From assembly GCA_002352105.1 (NCBI GenBank), contig DEHV01000044.1:19095-83094 (forward strand): a stretch of 64,000 bases of DNA, written 5' to 3'. This DNA comes from Chitinophagaceae bacterium UBA2791. GTDB taxonomy: Bacteria; Bacteroidota; Bacteroidia; Chitinophagales; Chitinophagaceae. A program made the translations under genes and the position numbers. Below are positions 25,924 through 35,071 of this stretch, piece by piece (the stretch's first letter is position 1; every line of letters begins with the position of its first letter). Under the pieces are notes generated by a model. That model was not told where the DNA came from and made no database searches. It was given only the letters and a program-made list of their open reading frames with translations.

Positions 25924-26685
25924 ATGTCCATTAAGTTAGCTGATATCCATAGCGAATCCCTGGTCGCCGATATTGTTTCACAGGATTACCGCGCCGCCGA
26001 TGTCTTCCTCAGATATGGGATCGATTTCTGTTACGAGGGAAACTGGTCTTTGGGGGCGGCCTGCCTGTCAAAAGACCTGGACCCGGGATCGATCATCGAG
26101 GAGTTAAAAAAGAACGCGCAGGGCTTTCGGCTGTCCAGCGAGCTGGCGTACGAAGAGTGGAGCCTGGGCTTCCTGATCGATTTTATTATAAATGTGCATC
26201 ACTACTATCTGAGAAAGGCGATGCCTGCGGCGGCTTCCTATATATCGGTCCTGCTGGATGCCGGTCGCCCCGAGCGTTATCCTGAGGCGCCAAGGCTCAG
26301 GGAACTGGTCGGAAGGCTGCAAGCGGAGTCTTTACCGCACCTGCAGCAGGAGGAGGAAGTGCTTTTTCCTTATATAAAGCAGGTGGCTTATGCCCGGCTG
26401 TACCGGGAGCCCTATGCGGATCTCCTGGTAAAAACCTTAAAAAAACCCCTGCAGCAAATAAGCGCCCGGGAACATGAATTGTTCAATGAAATACTTGGCG
26501 AGCTGCGCGAACTTACCGGCGGTTATACGCCTCCGGCCGACGCCTGCCTCGCCCATCGCGTGGCTTTTTATAAGTTGAAAGAGCTGGATGAAGACATCGT
26601 ACAGCACCTGTACCTCGAAAACCATATTCTTTTTCCACGCGCGATCCAGATGGAGCTCGATATATTAAACGCCAAAGGCAGTTGA
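25924..26685 (+). CDS. RIC/ScdA-like hemerythrin-domain protein with altered Cys motif
   Basis: 253 residues, without the DUF2249 domain of the other RIC protein. The ScdA_N region has YGIDFCYEGNWS, where the usual FCCGG is changed: Cys36 remains but Tyr37 and Glu38 replace Cys and Gly. The hemerythrin part keeps likely di-iron ligands in IINVHHYYLRK, LPHLQQEEEVLFPYI, REHELFNEI and HLYLENHILFPRA. It probably binds a di-iron centre and acts in NO or oxidative-stress repair, or as a sensor. It lies between the membrane-protein gene and the PAS kinase on the + strand. Confidence 0.88.
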   Translation: MSIKLADIHSESLVADIVSQDYRAADVFLRYGIDFCYEGNWSLGAACLSKDLDPGSIIEELKKNAQGFRLSSELAYEEWSLGFLIDFIINVHHYYLRKAMPAAASYISVLLDAGRPERYPEAPRLRELVGRLQAESLPHLQQEEEVLFPYIKQVAYARLYREPYADLLVKTLKKPLQQISAREHELFNEILGELRELTGGYTPPADACLAHRVAFYKLKELDEDIVQHLYLENHILFPRAIQMELDILNAKGS

Positions 26686-26747
26686 AGCGCAACGAATCGT
26701 TATATGTCTATCATTAGTATATTTACCGCTTTATCAGCGATCGCAAC

Positions 26748-27992
26748 ATGAATCGAATGCTTGACCAGGCCCATATTACCTCCTTATTTGAAAACGCCAC
26801 AGAAGGGATCATCCTTACGGACCGTCAGGGGAATATCGTATTGCTGAATCCAGCCGCGGAGAGAATGTTTGGCTACCAGAGCAATGAGCTCATCGATAAA
26901 AATATCGAAACGCTTATTCCCGATCAGTACAGGAAACAACATGGGGAACACAGGGAGGGCTTTTACCGTACTCCGTCTAACAGGGTCATGGGGCATGGCC
27001 GCGATCTTTACGGACGAAAAAAGAACGGCGAGAATATTCCCGTAGAGGTGAGCCTTAGTCATTATAGCCGGAACGGCGAGCTTTTTGTGATCGCCTTTGT
27101 GGTCGATATCACGACGAGAAAGGAGATCGAGCAGAGTATGCTGAAACAGCAGATGGAATTGGAGAAGGTGACTACCGAGATCAGGAAGCTGAATGCGGAG
27201 CTGGAGCTCAAGGTGGAACAACGCACCATGATCCTGAAAGAAGCCTTGCAAAGGCTTGAACAATCTCAAAAAGAGTTGAGCGAGGCGCTGGACAAGGAAA
27301 GGCAGCTGAGCGAGATCAAGAGCAGGTTTGTGTCGATGGCCTCCCATGAATTCCGCACCCCGCTCAGTACGGTGTTGTCTTCCGCTTCTTTGCTGGAAAA
27401 GTACAAGACGACCGAGGAGCAGGATAAGCGCGCCCGCCATATCGATAAGATCAGGAATTCCGTCCGGCACCTGAATGAGATACTGGAGGATTTTCTTTCG
27501 CTGGGCAAGCTGGATGAGGGGAAGGTGGGCCTTAACCTGTCTGAATTTGATCTGAAAGCGTTTATCGAAGAGACGACGGATGAGATGAAGGGATTGCTGA
27601 AAAAGGATCAGCGGCTGGTATTCCGTTATACCGGAGATACGCTGATCAATTCAGATAAAAGGCTATTGAAGAATATTTTGATCAACCTGATCACGAATGC
27701 GATGAAGTTTTCCGACGAGGGCGGCGAAATTATTGTTGAATCGGAGATCAGCGGTCCCCAGGCGGTTATTTCTGTAGAAGACCAGGGGATCGGCATCGGG
27801 AAGGAAGACCTGGCGCATTTGTTTTCGAGTTTTTTCCGCGGAGGCAATGCGATGAATATCGCCGGAACGGGGCTTGGCCTTCATATCGTTAAACGGTATG
27901 TCGACCTGTTGAAGGGACAGGTGCGGGTGCAAAGCGAATTGAATAAGGGTACAAAGGCATATATTGTTATTCCAGTAAACACCAGTAAATAA
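26748..27992 (+). CDS. PAS-domain sensor histidine kinase, possible FixL-like redox sensor
   Basis: 414 residues, soluble, with no membrane segment. A PAS domain spans about 8-125, then a coiled coil, HisKA (SMASHEFRTPLSTVLSSASLL) and HATPase (NLITNAMKFSDEGG, DQGIGIG, GTGLGLHIVKR). The PAS segment around His65 (QYRKQHGEHREG) and Arg85 (GHGRDLYGR) lines up with FixL, where a haem-ligating His and an O2-binding Arg are also 20 residues apart; many PAS domains share parts of this pattern. It overlaps the regulator gene by one base (TAATG). The location beside nos genes suggests O2 or NO control (inference). Confidence 0.88.
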   Translation: MNRMLDQAHITSLFENATEGIILTDRQGNIVLLNPAAERMFGYQSNELIDKNIETLIPDQYRKQHGEHREGFYRTPSNRVMGHGRDLYGRKKNGENIPVEVSLSHYSRNGELFVIAFVVDITTRKEIEQSMLKQQMELEKVTTEIRKLNAELELKVEQRTMILKEALQRLEQSQKELSEALDKERQLSEIKSRFVSMASHEFRTPLSTVLSSASLLEKYKTTEEQDKRARHIDKIRNSVRHLNEILEDFLSLGKLDEGKVGLNLSEFDLKAFIEETTDEMKGLLKKDQRLVFRYTGDTLINSDKRLLKNILINLITNAMKFSDEGGEIIVESEISGPQAVISVEDQGIGIGKEDLAHLFSSFFRGGNAMNIAGTGLGLHIVKRYVDLLKGQVRVQSELNKGTKAYIVIPVNTSK

Positions 27993-29047
27993 TGAAAACA
28001 ATTTTAGTTATAGAAGACCATGCCGATATAAGAGAAAATACGGTCGAGATCCTTGGTATGGCTGGCTATAACGCCCTGGCCGCGGAGAATGGAAAGAAGG
28101 GTATTGAGGCGGCGTTAAAGGAAAAGCCGGATCTGATCGTCTGCGATATCATGATGCCCGAGCTGGACGGATATGGCGTATTGCACCTGTTGCGGAAGAA
28201 TCCTGAAACCCAGCATATCCCGTTTATTTTTCTTACGGCCAGGACGGAGCGGAATGATCTTCGCAAGGGAATGGAAATGGGCGCCGACGATTATATTACC
28301 AAGCCGTTTGAGGACATTGAGCTGCTGAATGCAATAGATGTCCGGCTGAAACGCACAGCGGTATTTGATCAGCAATATGCGTTGTCTACGCAGGGAGTGG
28401 GCGAGTTCCTGAAGAACGTAAAGGAAACAGGTATACTCGACCGTTTGGAAGAGCAGTACAATATAGAGCCTTACGCCAAGAAACAGATCCTGTATCAGCA
28501 GGGAAAGCGCCCCAGGTACCTGTATTACCTGGTCAAGGGAAAGCTGAAGGGATATAAGATCCATGAAGACGGGAAAGAATACATAACCGATATTTTCAGC
28601 GAGGGCGATTTTGTCGGGTTTTACGCCCTGATAGAAGAAAGGAATTACGATGATAATGTCATCGCGCTGGAAGACGCGGAGGTGATGCAGATCCCCAAGG
28701 ATGATTTTTTCCAGATGATCTATGGAGACATCAATGTAGCGGCCAAATTTATCCGGATCATCACGCAGAATGTCAAGGAAAAAGAGGAGCGGTTGCTTAC
28801 TCTGGCGTATAGTTCGTTAAGGAAAAGGGTGGCTAAGGCGCTGGCCGATATTCACTCCAAATATAATAACGACGGCGAAGACAATCCCATTGAAATATCC
28901 CGGGAAGATATCGCGCATTATATAGGAACGGCTACCGAATCTCTTATCCGCACGTTAAGCGATTTTAAAGCGGAAAAGCTTATCGCCATCAAGAACGGAA
29001 AAATATCCATAACCAACCTGAACAAGCTCGAGAGCCTGGCTTACTAA
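27992..29047 (+). CDS. Response regulator with Crp/Fnr-type output (receiver + cNMP-like domain + HTH)
   Basis: 351 residues. The receiver (1-120) has acidic residues near 8-9, phospho-acceptor Asp52 in IVCDIMMPELDG and Lys in YITKPFE. A cyclic-nucleotide-binding-like beta-barrel follows (about 150-260: LYYLVKGKLKGYKIHEDGK, FSEGDFVGFYAL). The C-terminal Crp HTH (ISREDIAHYIGTATESLIRT) keeps the Glu and Arg of the ExxxR recognition helix that reads GA/TC steps. It is co-translated with the PAS kinase. The ATGAC-N4-GTCAT pair near 24.2 kb is the best candidate target (inference). Its stop overlaps the convergent efflux gene by 4 bp. Confidence 0.92.
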   Translation: MKTILVIEDHADIRENTVEILGMAGYNALAAENGKKGIEAALKEKPDLIVCDIMMPELDGYGVLHLLRKNPETQHIPFIFLTARTERNDLRKGMEMGADDYITKPFEDIELLNAIDVRLKRTAVFDQQYALSTQGVGEFLKNVKETGILDRLEEQYNIEPYAKKQILYQQGKRPRYLYYLVKGKLKGYKIHEDGKEYITDIFSEGDFVGFYALIEERNYDDNVIALEDAEVMQIPKDDFFQMIYGDINVAAKFIRIITQNVKEKEERLLTLAYSSLRKRVAKALADIHSKYNNDGEDNPIEISREDIAHYIGTATESLIRTLSDFKAEKLIAIKNGKISITNLNKLESLAY

Positions 29048-30177
29048 TCGGTATTTTTCATTTTCATCAGTAGGGCGTATGCGTTCCTGACTACAATTTC
29101 TTTTTCCTTTATGTCTGTTTTTACAGCCGTGAATCCTTCATCTGAAATGCCAATATCAACCGGGATCATCTCAAAAACATTATTCCCCTCGTTCGCGAAT
29201 ACAAAATGATTGTTCTCCCATCTTACGAGCGCGTCATTGGGCACGGCCAGCGTTTGTTCATTGGAGAGTTCGATTTCGGCGCTCATGAACATTCCCGGCG
29301 TCAGTTGTTTCTCCGTCTTTTTAAAATGACAATGCGCTTCGACCGCCCGGTTCTCATCTATGTTCCGGGTGATCAACTCAATGATGGCCTGGCGCTTTTC
29401 CAACGGGCGTTCGGCGTTATAGGCGATCACCCGTTGACCGGGGGATACCCTAGCCGCGTCTTTTTCGAAAATGGTCAGGCTTAGATGCACGTTCTCAGGA
29501 TTGATCAACTCAAACAGGACATCAGCGGGAGCGACATATTTCCCGGCGTTTACATTGACCCTGGACACATACCCGTCGATAGGAGAAATGATGTTTACGC
29601 TGCTGCTGATATTGTTTTCGTTGAGCTTGTCGGGGTTGATATTGATCAGCCTTAGTTTTTCGCTTAAGGATCTGACCAGTATCTTCTGGCTTTCATACAG
29701 GTTCCGGCTTTGCTGGAAGGTCTTGTCGCTGTTTGCCTTCTCTGTATTGAGCTCCTGCTGGCGTAAAAAATCGGTCTCCAGGAACTGCAGGCTGCTTTTT
29801 GCTGAAAGATAATCCTGCTGCAGCTGGATGTATTGAACGTCTTCCAGCGTGCACAATACGCTTCCTTTTTTTATTTTCATGCCGGGCAACAAGCGAATGT
29901 TTTTTATGTATCCCCCCAGGGGAAAGCTGACGGACAGCAGGTTCTGGGGCGCGACGTCGACCATGCCGTTAACTTTCAATATGCTGCGCATTTCCCGGCG
30001 TTCGGGTCGGCCCAGGACGATCTCTCCATTCTCCATTTGTTCTGCTGTCAGGCTGGTCCGGTTGCCGGATGAGAAAGGCGGCTCGACTGATTCGTCGGAA
30101 CCGTTGTTTGTCTCCCGGTTGCCGCATGCGGTAAGCAGAATGGCAAGGCAGGAAAAGAGTATAAGCGATTTTTTCAT
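29044..30177 (-). CDS. CusB/CzcB-type RND periplasmic adaptor (membrane fusion protein)
   Basis: About 377 residues. The start at 30177 gives the lipoprotein signal MKKSLILFSCLAILLTAC; an ATG at 30186 adds three residues. The barrel-sandwich/lipoyl region (LGGYIKNIRLLPGMKIKKGS), a coiled-coil hairpin (LQQDYLSAKSSLQFLE), and the second lipoyl half (ISPIDGYVSRVNVNAGKYV) match CusB-type adaptors. It links the inner-membrane RND pump to the outer-membrane channel for export of monovalent or divalent metal ions. It is the third gene of the efflux operon, 20 bp after the pump gene. Confidence 0.9.
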   Translation of the reverse strand: MKKSLILFSCLAILLTACGNRETNNGSDESVEPPFSSGNRTSLTAEQMENGEIVLGRPERREMRSILKVNGMVDVAPQNLLSVSFPLGGYIKNIRLLPGMKIKKGSVLCTLEDVQYIQLQQDYLSAKSSLQFLETDFLRQQELNTEKANSDKTFQQSRNLYESQKILVRSLSEKLRLININPDKLNENNISSSVNIISPIDGYVSRVNVNAGKYVAPADVLFELINPENVHLSLTIFEKDAARVSPGQRVIAYNAERPLEKRQAIIELITRNIDENRAVEAHCHFKKTEKQLTPGMFMSAEIELSNEQTLAVPNDALVRWENNHFVFANEGNNVFEMIPVDIGISDEGFTAVKTDIKEKEIVVRNAYALLMKMKNTD

Positions 30178-30197
30178 GTTGTTCATCTTTTATTTGT

Positions 30198-33100
30198 TTA
30201 ATAGGCGGCAAGTTTTTCCAATGCAAAGGATGAGGCGTTGAGCTCGTCGATCGCATTAAAATAGTCGCTTCGTATCTGCAGCGCCTGGTTGATCAGTATT
30301 ACCCAATCGAGGTAGCCGATCTCCCCGCTATCCAGCTTTTTCCGGGCGGCGTTAATGATGGCATCTGCGTTGTTTAAGAGCGTATGCCGATAAGTATTTA
30401 AAATGGTATAATTGCGTTTGTAGTCTTCAACGGCATTGCTTAAGGCTGTGGTCAGCTCCTTCCTGGAGGCTTCCAACTGCGCTTTGCGCTGGTTGATCAG
30501 GATATCGCCTGCTTTTATCCTTGCGCGATACGCGGAGTTGAAAATAGGGATGCCGATTCCCAGGCTGGCGGCCGAGAATCTTTTGGCGCCGCCAAAATAC
30601 TTTTCTTCCGATCCTACCCGTTGATAGCCGATAATGCTTCCATTGTGGTATCCCAGGTTAATGATGGGCAGGTTCCTGGCTTTTTCGAGCCGGCGTTCCT
30701 GGTCGCTCAATTCCACCAGTCGCCGCTCGAATTCCAGGAGCGGGTTCTTTTCAATAGCTCCGGTGTCGGGAAGGGCAGACAAAGGGTAAACCGGTTCATC
30801 GGCCATCGGGATGATCTCTGCATCGGTGTTCAGCAATTGTTTTAATTCGTTGAGCAGGATCTGGTAATCCGTCGTGAGGATCGCCAGTTGATTTGCGATC
30901 TGCCAGCGATGATTCTCGGCCGTTGTTTTTTCAATGATATCCGTGTCGCCGGCCTTTAACCGCTGCCCTGCTTTTTTCAGGAAGTTAAAATAGATGGTAT
31001 CCGCTTCCAGGAGTAGGGCCCGCTTTTTCTCCCGGACGATCAGTTTATAAAAGATTTCCTTGACCGCCATGTTCAGCTCGTTCTTTTTAATTTTTGTTCC
31101 GGATTCGCTGATCAGCGCATTGACGTTATGAACTGCCTGCTGGCGTTTATACACGATCGGAAAGGCCAAACCCTGGCTTATGGAAAGGCGATGGTCATTG
31201 GCTAGGCTGTTCATCTGCCCATACTCCATTTCCACCTGTGTTTTATCTATGGTCGCGCGACTTTTTTTCAACGCCCGGTAATAGTCTTCGTTCAGCCGGG
31301 AAGCCCGGATATCCAGGTTGTTCTTTTCCGCCATGTCCAAGGCTTGCGGAAGCGTGATGGTCTGGGCAAAAGGCGCGTAAGCCGTCAATAAGAACAGGAG
31401 GGTAAGCGCGGCGCCTTTTCGGGGTCTCAAACGGCCCGATCGTTTTTCGGTAAGCGTATAGAACAACGGAATAACAAACAAGGTGAGCAGCGTTGAAATG
31501 ATCAGTCCGCCGATCACCACGGTAGCCAGCGGTTTTTGCACTTCTGCGCCTGCGCCCTTGCTCAGGGCCATGGGAATAAAGCCCAGGGCAGGGACCACGG
31601 CTGTCATCAGCAGCGCCCTGAGTTTAGTCTTGGTCGCATGGATCACTATTCTTTCGGGGCTTGTCCATCCCGCTTTTTTCAGGCGGTTAAATTCCGACAC
31701 CAGCAATATGCCATTCAGCACGGCTACGCCAAATAAGGCGATGAATCCGACTCCTGCAGAGATGCTGAACGGCATATCTCTTGCCCATAACGAGAAAATG
31801 CCTCCCGTGGCCGACAGGGGAATAGCGGTGTAAATCAACAGGCCCTGTTTGACAGAGCCAAAGGCAAAATACAGGAGCAGGAAGATCATCAGCAAGGCTA
31901 TGGGAACAACCAGGGACAACCTTTCCTTCGCCGCTTCCATATTCTCAAAAGCGCCGCCATAGGCGATCGAATATCCGGCGGGGAGTTTGATCTGCCGGTT
32001 TGTTTTGTCCTGTAATTCCTGCACAATGCTCTGCACATCGCGACCGAAAACATTGAATCCGACAATGATCCTGCGGCGGGTGTCTTCTCTTTGGATCTGG
32101 TTGGGGCCTTCTGTTTCTTCGATATCGGCTACCTGCCGCAGGGTGATCTGTCCGCCGTTTGCAAGGGCAATAGGCAGGTTTTCCACATCGGACAGCGATT
32201 GCCGCGATTCGCCCGATAACCTAACGGTAAGGTCAAACCGTTTTTCTCCCTCATACACAAAGCCCGCCCGTTGGCCGGCGAAAGCGGTATTGACCGTCCT
32301 GTTGATATCGCTTACATTTAATCCATATTTTGCCATAGCGCTCCGGTTGTATTTAATGATGATCTGGGGCATGCCTTTTACGGTTTCCACGTAGAGATCG
32401 GCGCTGCCGTGGACTGTTTTGATGATTTCTCCAAGACGATCGGCATAGCGGGCCAGGGTATCGAGATCCTCTCCGAATATCTTACACACGACATCCTGCC
32501 TGGCGCCGGTCATCAGTTCGTTAAAACGCATTTGTACGGGAAACTGGAAGCCAATGCTTACGCCCGGCGTAACCGCCAACGCATGACCCATCTTTTCCGC
32601 CAGTTCGTTGAATGAGGAGGCGGAGGTCCATTCTTTTTTATCCTTTAATATCACCATCATATCGCTCGCTTCCAGCGGCATGGGGTCGGTAGGGATCTCT
32701 GCGCTTCCTATTTTCGTGACCACCTTCTCTATTTCAGGGAATTTGTCGAGCAGTATTTTTGCTGTTTTCTGCGTGGTTTGAATGGTGGCGTTGAGATTGC
32801 TTCCGGTCAGCAATCTTGTCTCCACGGCAAAATCTCCTTCTTCAATTTCGGGGATAAATTCCCCGCCCATTTTGCTCAGCGTTACCAGGGAGAGCGCAAA
32901 CAGCAGAACGGTAGCCAGGATGATGGCGCGGGGGATCTTCAGCGCCTTCTTCAGTATAGGCTGGTATTTCCGTTCCAGCCATATCATCATCCGGTGCGCC
33001 ATGGACGGTTTTTGACTTATTTTCCTGTTCAGGAAAAGCGCGCTCATCATCGGCACGTAGGTCAGGGAAAGCAGGAATGCGCCCAGGATGGCGAAGGAAA

Positions 33101-34550
33101 CGGTCAGCGCCATGGGCTTAAACATTTTTCCTTCGATGCCTTCCAGCGATAATATGGGAATATAGACGACCAGGATAATGATCTGGCTAAAGGCCGCCGA
33201 CTTGATCATGGAGCCTGAAGAGGCCGCGACTTCCTGATCCATGGTTTGGCGGGAAACGATACCGGCTTCCCGGAACCGTTTGGAATGGGTCAGCCGGTGA
33301 AGAACGGCTTCCACGATGATCACCGAACCGTCCACGATCAATCCGAAGTCGATCGCCCCCAGGCTCATCAGGTTTCCTTCCACGCCAAACTGATTCATCA
33401 GGATAACCGCAAATAACATCGAGAGCGGGATCACAGAAGAAACGATCAGCCCGGCGCGCAGGTTGCCCAGGAAGAACACCAGCGCAAAGACCACGATCAG
33501 CGCGCCTTCGATGAGGTTGGTCTGAACGGTCCGGATGGCATTGTTAACCATTTTTGTCCTGTCCAGGAAGGGTTCAATAACCACTCCTTCCGGCAGGCTT
33601 TGCTGGATCTCCGCTACTTTTTCCTTTACCCTTTTGATCACCGCGGAAGAGTTCTCGCCTTTCAGCATCATCACTACGGCGCCAGCCACTTCGCCCTTAT
33701 CATTATAGCATAGCGCCCCATATTTGGTGGCAGTTCCGTACCGGACGGTAGCCAGGTCGCTGATCAGTATGGGCGTTCCGTTGGGAATGTTTTTGATCAC
33801 GATCTTTTCTATGTCCCCGATCCCTTCGGTAAGTCCTTCGCTTCGTATGTATAATACCGTTTGCCCCTTTTCGATATAGGCGCCGCCGGTGTTTTCATTG
33901 TTTTTTTCGAGCGCGTCAAAAATATCGGAGATCGCGAGATTATGAGCTTTTAGCAGTTCGGGCCGGACGGCTATTTCATACTGTTTCAGGCCGCCCCCGA
34001 AGCTGCTTACCTCGGCTACGCCCGGCGTTCCCAGCAGTTGCCTTCTTACGATCCAGTCCTGGATAACGCGCAGGTCCATTTCATTGTATTTTCCCTCGTA
34101 GCCGGTCTTGGGCCGGACCACATACTGGTATATTTCCCCCAGCCCGGTGGTTACCGGGGCCAGTTCCGGAATACCGATGCCCTCAGGCAGTTCCTGGGTT
34201 ACTTTCTGCAATCGTTCGCTGATCTGTTGCCGGGCGAGGTAAATGTCCACATCGTCTTCAAAAACAATGGTTACTAGGGAAAGCCCAAAGCGGGAGAAGC
34301 TGCGGATCTGTTTTAACCCGGGGATATTGCTGCAAACCTGTTCCACCGGGAAAGTGATCAGGCGTTCTACGTCGGGCGCGCCCAGCGAGGGCGAAACAGT
34401 GATCACCTGGGCCTGGTTATCGGTAATATCCGGCACGGCGTCAATTGGGAGCCTGCTTAATTCATAAGCGCCGTAGGCTGTCAGGCCTATCATAAATAAT
34501 CCTATGATGAGCTTATTCCGGATGGAATAGCTGATGATTTTATTCAACAT
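30198..34550 (-). CDS. CusA/CzcA heavy-metal RND efflux pump fused to a TolC-like outer-membrane factor
   Basis: 1450 residues, about 400 more than a normal CusA/CzcA pump. Residues to about 1040 are a heavy-metal RND pump: SYSIRNKLIIGLFMIGL at the N-terminus, the charged TM4 motif GAIDFGLIVDGSVIIVE used in proton relay, and the usual duplicated layout. Then a signal-peptide-like hydrophobic stretch (GAALTLLFLLTAYAPFAQ) precedes a TolC/CusC family domain rich in coiled coil (LPQALDMAEKNNLDIRAS and later repeats). Such fusions occur in Bacteroidota. The two parts belong in different membranes, so cleavage at the internal signal is possible. The exported metal is not certain; copper fits the nearby N2O reductase genes. 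Confidence 0.92.
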   Translation of the reverse strand: MLNKIISYSIRNKLIIGLFMIGLTAYGAYELSRLPIDAVPDITDNQAQVITVSPSLGAPDVERLITFPVEQVCSNIPGLKQIRSFSRFGLSLVTIVFEDDVDIYLARQQISERLQKVTQELPEGIGIPELAPVTTGLGEIYQYVVRPKTGYEGKYNEMDLRVIQDWIVRRQLLGTPGVAEVSSFGGGLKQYEIAVRPELLKAHNLAISDIFDALEKNNENTGGAYIEKGQTVLYIRSEGLTEGIGDIEKIVIKNIPNGTPILISDLATVRYGTATKYGALCYNDKGEVAGAVVMMLKGENSSAVIKRVKEKVAEIQQSLPEGVVIEPFLDRTKMVNNAIRTVQTNLIEGALIVVFALVFFLGNLRAGLIVSSVIPLSMLFAVILMNQFGVEGNLMSLGAIDFGLIVDGSVIIVEAVLHRLTHSKRFREAGIVSRQTMDQEVAASSGSMIKSAAFSQIIILVVYIPILSLEGIEGKMFKPMALTVSFAILGAFLLSLTYVPMMSALFLNRKISQKPSMAHRMMIWLERKYQPILKKALKIPRAIILATVLLFALSLVTLSKMGGEFIPEIEEGDFAVETRLLTGSNLNATIQTTQKTAKILLDKFPEIEKVVTKIGSAEIPTDPMPLEASDMMVILKDKKEWTSASSFNELAEKMGHALAVTPGVSIGFQFPVQMRFNELMTGARQDVVCKIFGEDLDTLARYADRLGEIIKTVHGSADLYVETVKGMPQIIIKYNRSAMAKYGLNVSDINRTVNTAFAGQRAGFVYEGEKRFDLTVRLSGESRQSLSDVENLPIALANGGQITLRQVADIEETEGPNQIQREDTRRRIIVGFNVFGRDVQSIVQELQDKTNRQIKLPAGYSIAYGGAFENMEAAKERLSLVVPIALLMIFLLLYFAFGSVKQGLLIYTAIPLSATGGIFSLWARDMPFSISAGVGFIALFGVAVLNGILLVSEFNRLKKAGWTSPERIVIHATKTKLRALLMTAVVPALGFIPMALSKGAGAEVQKPLATVVIGGLIISTLLTLFVIPLFYTLTEKRSGRLRPRKGAALTLLFLLTAYAPFAQTITLPQALDMAEKNNLDIRASRLNEDYYRALKKSRATIDKTQVEMEYGQMNSLANDHRLSISQGLAFPIVYKRQQAVHNVNALISESGTKIKKNELNMAVKEIFYKLIVREKKRALLLEADTIYFNFLKKAGQRLKAGDTDIIEKTTAENHRWQIANQLAILTTDYQILLNELKQLLNTDAEIIPMADEPVYPLSALPDTGAIEKNPLLEFERRLVELSDQERRLEKARNLPIINLGYHNGSIIGYQRVGSEEKYFGGAKRFSAASLGIGIPIFNSAYRARIKAGDILINQRKAQLEASRKELTTALSNAVEDYKRNYTILNTYRHTLLNNADAIINAARKKLDSGEIGYLDWVILINQALQIRSDYFNAIDELNASSFALEKLAAY

Positions 34551-34639
34551 ACTTTAAATAATAATATATCCGACCGATGCTTACGCCAGCCAATGGCGCA
34601 GGTCAGACGCGGAATGGTCATGAAAAAAGAAGACGGGGA

Positions 34640-35020
34640 TCAGCAGGCGGGTCGAGGAGGCCGGTAAAGGCTGGATTGATTAGGGTCGGGGATATAGCGG
34701 TCGCAAAAAAAAGTATAGCTTTTGGATACGAACCCGTTTGTTCTTTTTATGTCAAAAGCGCGAATCGACGCGATGAACGGTTGCTGCAGCTGGTCGGAGT
34801 TTATCTTTTTAAAGGGCAGTTGGTTGTCCCTGTCCGTATCGTCGTCGTCAATATCTTCTCCCCAATAGTGGATCGACAGGAAGGAGATAAAATCAATGCT
34901 GGGGTCCCTATCCTTGTGTTCAAGAAAATGAGAGAACAGTATGGGGATCTTAACCAACTCGTTAAGCGCCATCCCGTCGATAATTACCAGGAGCAGCAAT
35001 ATGTGGATTGCCTTTTTCAC
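34640..35020 (-). CDS. Small secreted protein preceding metal-efflux genes
   Basis: 126 residues, GTG start. A hydrophobic N-terminus (MKKAIHILLLLVIIDGMALN) is followed by FSHFLEHKDRDPSIDFISFL, then the strongly acidic HYWGEDIDDDDTDRDNQLPFK. Proteins of this kind are often found ahead of Cus/Czc systems in Bacteroidota, but no function is known to me. The acidic/His segment may bind metal. A TATATTTG -7 element ends 5 bases before the GTG, so the message could be nearly leaderless. It is the first gene of the efflux operon. Confidence 0.75.
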   Translation of the reverse strand: MKKAIHILLLLVIIDGMALNELVKIPILFSHFLEHKDRDPSIDFISFLSIHYWGEDIDDDDTDRDNQLPFKKINSDQLQQPFIASIRAFDIKRTNGFVSKSYTFFCDRYIPDPNQSSLYRPPRPAC

Positions 35021-35024
35021 GCAG

Positions 35025-35032
35025 CAAATATA
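35025..35032 (-). promoter_or_regulatory. -7 element of the metal-efflux operon
   Basis: TATATTTG on the - strand, an exact TAnnTTTG match, ends five bases before the GTG start of the small protein at 34640-35020. No good -33 element is seen at the usual spacing. Confidence 0.5.
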
Positions 35033-35071
35033 GAGATAAAACAGTTTTTAGGCGGGGTTTAGCCTCCCTGT

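Noticed and set aside
25697..25939. 80-codon + strand reading frame before the second RIC-like gene
   Set aside because: It has no recognisable motif, overlaps the RIC-like start, and would run through the palindromic operator candidate.
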